From Aminidesulfovibrio sp040307135 (GTDB lineage Bacteria > Desulfobacterota > Desulfovibrionia > Desulfovibrionales > Desulfovibrionaceae), in assembly GCA_040307135.1 (NCBI GenBank), contig JAWRKD010000040.1:1-11245 (forward strand): a stretch of DNA of 11,245 nucleotides. The letters run 5' to 3'. The notes beneath the pieces were generated by a model. It saw only the letters and a list, made by a program, of their open reading frames with translations. It was not told where the DNA came from and did no database searches. The position numbers were made by a program, and so were the translations under genes. Within the stretch, counting starts at the first letter, position 1; each line of letters begins with the position of its first letter. Of this stretch, positions 9,200 to 11,245 are shown piece by piece.

Positions 9200-9211
9200 C
9201 CGAGGCCTCGG
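9200..9211. promoter_or_regulatory. 12-bp palindrome upstream of acs
   Basis: CCGAGGCCTCGG is a perfect 12-bp palindrome in the acs upstream region. If TAGGCT at 9220-9215 is the acs -10 element, the palindrome spans about -3 to +9 relative to the transcription start, a common place for a repressor site. Palindromes of this length in GC-rich DNA can arise by chance, so this is only a candidate. Confidence 0.3.
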
Positions 9212-9214
9212 CTT

Positions 9215-9246
9215 AGCCTACTTTTTTTCTTTGTCCCGTATTTTTC
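9215..9246 (-). promoter_or_regulatory. AT-rich probable acs promoter zone
   Basis: A strikingly A-rich stretch (minus strand) in otherwise GC-rich DNA, ending in TAGGCT at 9220-9215. This resembles the TAGGTT -10 of the neighbouring operon. No -35 hexamer is found at the right distance, so transcription may need an activator. A leader of about 90 nt would follow; it is very GC-rich and contains a 6-bp hairpin CGGGGC/GCCCCG (9166-9171 with 9176-9181). Confidence 0.35.
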
Positions 9247-9247
9247 C

Positions 9248-9278
9248 GGTGAACGGCGAAATGCTCGGGTGAACGGCG
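9248..9278. repeat. Two 11-bp direct repeats 20 bp apart upstream of acs
   Basis: GGTGAACGGCG occurs at 9248-9258 and again at 9268-9278, identical, with start-to-start spacing of exactly 20 bp, about two turns of DNA. They lie between the terminator of the FlxA-like gene and the AT-rich acs promoter zone. With the tentative -10 at 9220-9215 they would be centred near -45 and -65, typical for a tandem activator site. The regulator is not identified. Confidence 0.45.
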
Positions 9279-9285
9279 GCGGACG

Positions 9286-9313
9286 AAAAAAAAGACCGCG
9301 CCGGAGCGCGGTC
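9286..9313 (-). terminator. Intrinsic terminator of the FlxA-like gene
   Basis: In minus-strand RNA, GACCGCGC (9313-9306) pairs with GCGCGGTC (9301-9294), an 8-bp perfect stem with a 4-nt loop, followed by eight U residues (9293-9286). It lies 21 bp after the stop of the FlxA-like gene and separates it from acs. Confidence 0.93.
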
Positions 9314-9334
9314 CTCGTGCCTGGATCAACGGCC

Positions 9335-9769
9335 TCAGGTCAGGCTGCTGGCGAATCCCTCGGCCCGGGTGCCGCCCGGGTTGCTGTTGCCGCCGGCCTT
9401 GGACTGGGCCTCCAGGAGCTCGCTCTGGAGGGTCATGAGCTCGGACTGGAGCGCGGCCAGCTTGGCTTTTTTCTGCTCCTCGCTCAGGGAGGGGTCGTTC
9501 TGGACTTTCTCGATCTCCTGCTGGACCTCCTTGATGCGCTCCTGGATCTTCTTGATCATCTCCTCGCTGTCGCTGGACGAGGAGGAATCGTCGGTCTCCT
9601 GACCCTTGAGCGCGGCGGCCGAGAGGCTTTTGGCCTCATCCGAGATGCTCACGGTGTCGCCGCCGGAGGCGGTCCCGTCCCCGGACTCGGCCGAGGGCTG
9701 GTTCTGCACCTGCATCGTGTATCCGGTCACTCCGCTCAACGCGGTTCCGTCGATGGACAGCACGCTCAT
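9335..9769 (-). CDS. FlxA-like coiled-coil protein, probably in the flagellar regulon
   Basis: A 144-residue soluble protein with no signal peptide or membrane segment. The N-terminal part (1-70) is low-complexity, rich in Ser, Gly and Asp, and contains DTVSISDEAKSL (38-49), a motif type seen in FlgM-like and other flagellar-associated proteins. Residues 70-123 form a charged coiled coil (KKIQERIKEVQQEIEKVQ, then QKKAKLAALQSELMTLQSEL) like FlxA-family proteins; the tail is Gly/Ser-rich. The molecular role of FlxA is unknown; in E. coli flxA is a late flagellar gene transcribed by FliA. The ATG at 9769 has GGGAG 6 nt upstream and sits about 25 nt below a sigma28-like promoter. The frame remains open further upstream, but only as a shadow of the divergent gene. 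The gene is monocistronic with its own terminator. Family naming is moderate, because coiled coils match many proteins loosely. Confidence 0.75.
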   Translation of the reverse strand: MSVLSIDGTALSGVTGYTMQVQNQPSAESGDGTASGGDTVSISDEAKSLSAAALKGQETDDSSSSSDSEEMIKKIQERIKEVQQEIEKVQNDPSLSEEQKKAKLAALQSELMTLQSELLEAQSKAGGNSNPGGTRAEGFASSLT

Positions 9770-9793
9770 ACACTGCTCCCTGTATATGCCTCT

Positions 9794-9821
9794 ATATCGG
9801 CCGGCGCGGCGCAGGACTTTA
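9794..9821 (-). promoter_or_regulatory. Sigma28 (FliA)-like promoter of the FlxA-like gene
   Basis: On the minus strand, TAAAGTCC (9821-9814) and GCCGATAT (9801-9794) are separated by 12 nt. The FliA consensus is TAAAGTTT, 11 nt, GCCGATAA. The -10 matches 7 of 8 positions and the -35 matches 6 of 8; the spacer is 1 nt longer than the ideal. The leader to the ATG at 9769 would be about 20 nt, enough for the GGGAG ribosome-binding site. Confidence 0.6.
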
Positions 9822-9831
9822 GCCTTGCCGG

Positions 9832-9861
9832 TTGCCTCGGCCGCCGCCTTCGGGCTATCGT
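9832..9861 (+). promoter_or_regulatory. Possible sigma70-like promoter of the Pat-like gene
   Basis: TTGCCT (9832-9837) and TATCGT (9856-9861) are separated by 18 nt; each matches its consensus at 4 of 6 positions. The leader to the ATG at 9902 would be about 34 nt. It points away from, and does not overlap, the sigma28-like promoter of the divergent gene. A weak call in GC-rich DNA. Confidence 0.35.
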
Positions 9862-9901
9862 CGCTCCAGACCCGCACCGAACGCTCCACAACGAGGGCCG
9901 C

Positions 9902-11245
9902 ATGGGCATCACCAACCTCGAATACATGTTCAATCCCAAGTCCGTGGCCGTGATCGGGGCCACCAACGAAGCCCTCAACCCGGGCAACATCGTCATGCGC
10001 AACATCATGACCGGCGGCTTCCTGGGCCCGGTCATGCCGGTGTCCGGCGAGGCCGAGGCCATCGCCGGGGTGCTCACCTACCCCAGCGTGCAGAAGCTGC
10101 CCAAGACCCCGGATCTGGCCATCGTCTGCAACCCGCTGCCCGAGGTTCCGGAAATCCTCATGCGTCTCAAGGAGTTCGGCACCAAGGCCGTGGTCCTGCT
10201 GGCCTCGGGCTACGCAGGCATGGACGAGGAGGAGCAGGCCGACGTGGCCCACACCATCCAGGCCGTGGCCAATCCGCCCGACGTGCGCATCCTGGGTCCC
10301 AAGTGCCTGGGCTTCATGGTCCCGGCCGTCAATCTCTACGCCAGCCTGGCCCACGCCAAGGCCCTGCCCGGCAGCATCGCCTTCATCTCCCAGTCCGACT
10401 CGCTGTACACCGCGGTCCTGGACTGGGCCATGTCCCAGGGCATCGGCTTCTCCAGCATCGTGTCCCTGGGCCGCCGCCTGGACGTAGGCTTCTCGGACAT
10501 CCTGGACTACCTGGGCTCCGACCCCCAGACCCGCTCCATCCTGCTCTACGTGGAGTCCACCCACGACGCCCGGGCCTTCATGTCCGCGGCGCGCGCGGCC
10601 TCGCGCAACAAGCCCGTGGTGGTCATGCGCCCGGGCCTGGCCCTGCGCGAGGTGCAGGCCCGGCTCTCCGAGGCCGCGGCCGAGTCCGACGACGTCTATG
10701 ACGTGGCCTTCCGGCGTGCGGGCATGCTCCGCGTGGACAGCATCGACGGCCTGTTCGACGCGGCCCAGACCCTGGCCCAGCCCAAGCCCGTGCGCGGCGA
10801 CCGCCTAGCCATCCTGACCAACGGCGGCAGCGCCGGCATCCAGGCCGCGGACGCCCTGCTGCGCGGCGGCGGACGGCTGGCCGCGCTTGCGCCGGAGACC
10901 GCCGAGGCCCTGGACAAGGTCCTGTCCGGGTCCTGGTCCCGGGCCAATCCCGTGGGCATCCCCTACAACGCCGGGGCCAGGGAATACGCCGAGGCCCTCA
11001 AGCTCCTGGTCAAGGATCCGGGCGTGGACGCGGTGCTCGTCATGCACGTGCCCTTCGCCGGGCTGGCCGACGAGGAGCTGGCCCAGGCCGTGGCCGAGTC
11101 CGTGAAGCGGGTCAAGCGCATGGTCCTGGCCTCCTGGCTCGGCTCGGGCTCGGCCGGACGCGCGCGGGCCCGGCTCTCGGACGCGGGCATTCCCACCTAC
11201 GAGACCCCGGACACGGCCATCCGCGCCTTCCTCTACATGGTCGAG
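9902..11245 (+). CDS. Pat/PatZ-like protein acetyltransferase, acyl-CoA-synthetase-like N-terminal part (runs off right edge)
   Basis: 448 codons, no stop in the window. The start has GAGG 5 nt before the ATG. The protein begins with a CoA-binding Rossmann domain (NPKSVAVIGAT, 11-21), then MRNIMTGGFLGPVMPV (32-47), GVLTYPSVQKLPKTPDLA (56-73), ILGPKCLGF (130-138), FISQSDSL (161-168), ILLYVESTHDARAF (213-226), ARAASRNKPVVVM (230-242), and a second flavodoxin-like domain starting near RLAILTNGGSAG (301-312). These track E. coli PatZ (YfiQ) closely from the start through TPDTAIRAFLYMVE. PatZ/Pat carries a C-terminal GNAT domain that acetylates Acs on its catalytic lysine; that part would lie beyond the window. 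The catalytic His of true ADP-forming acetyl-CoA synthetases is absent: there is no His from 222 to 381. An ADP-forming acyl-CoA synthetase is the alternative but less likely. Confidence 0.85.
   Translation, partial: MGITNLEYMFNPKSVAVIGATNEALNPGNIVMRNIMTGGFLGPVMPVSGEAEAIAGVLTYPSVQKLPKTPDLAIVCNPLPEVPEILMRLKEFGTKAVVLLASGYAGMDEEEQADVAHTIQAVANPPDVRILGPKCLGFMVPAVNLYASLAHAKALPGSIAFISQSDSLYTAVLDWAMSQGIGFSSIVSLGRRLDVGFSDILDYLGSDPQTRSILLYVESTHDARAFMSAARAASRNKPVVVMRPGLALREVQARLSEAAAESDDVYDVAFRRAGMLRVDSIDGLFDAAQTLAQPKPVRGDRLAILTNGGSAGIQAADALLRGGGRLAALAPETAEALDKVLSGSWSRANPVGIPYNAGAREYAEALKLLVKDPGVDAVLVMHVPFAGLADEELAQAVAESVKRVKRMVLASWLGSGSAGRARARLSDAGIPTYETPDTAIRAFLYMVE

Noticed and set aside
9770..10564. 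Upstream extension of the FlxA-like frame into the divergent gene
   Set aside because: It reads antisense through the Pat-like gene with low-complexity sequence. The ATG at 9769 has a good ribosome-binding site and promoter.

Overview
The window is a stretch of GC-rich bacterial chromosome with dense coding and short spacers. Everything from base 1 to about 9770 that I can support as a gene is read from the minus strand; only the last gene is on the plus strand. The combination of a DUF4390 protein, an NtrY/NtrX pair, an HD-GYP response regulator, AMP-forming acetyl-CoA synthetase and a FlxA-like protein, with strongly GC-rich third positions, resembles Desulfovibrio-type Desulfobacterota. 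That assignment is an inference from gene style, since no rRNA or other marker is present. I see no mobile element, CRISPR array, tRNA or rRNA.

Region 1 (about 1-7050, minus strand, transcribed right to left) looks like one signalling operon. A sigma70-like promoter at 7022-7050 precedes, in order: a DUF4390 secreted protein, an NtrY-type membrane histidine kinase, a TIGR01777-family NAD(P)-binding protein, a REC-PAS-HD-GYP c-di-GMP phosphodiesterase, and an NtrX-type sigma54 activator. The start of a chloramphenicol-acetyltransferase-like gene follows and runs off the left edge. DUF4390/ntrY (1 nt gap) and TIGR01777/HD-GYP (4 nt ATGA overlap) look translationally coupled. The gap before ntrX holds a hairpin that buries the ntrX ribosome-binding site.

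Region 2 (7088-9285, minus strand) is a single-gene unit for acetyl-CoA synthetase (acs), closed by a textbook terminator with a UUCG loop. Its upstream region holds an AT-rich promoter zone, two 11-bp direct repeats exactly 20 bp apart, a 12-bp palindrome and a GC-rich leader.

Region 3 (9286-11245) has a small coiled-coil FlxA-like gene on the minus strand, with its own terminator and a good match to a flagellar sigma28 (FliA) promoter. A divergent plus-strand gene runs off the right edge. It matches the N-terminal part of Pat/PatZ (ADP-forming acyl-CoA-synthetase-like protein acetyltransferase). In enterobacteria, Pat acetylates and inactivates acetyl-CoA synthetase, so finding it about 0.8 kb from acs, whose target lysine is conserved, suggests a local acetate-control module.

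I did not find a clearly new defence, mobile or biosynthetic system. The items most worth checking are the acs/Pat pairing, the sigma28 promoter of the FlxA-like gene, the ntrX translation hairpin, and the c-di-GMP phosphodiesterase placed between NtrY and NtrX.
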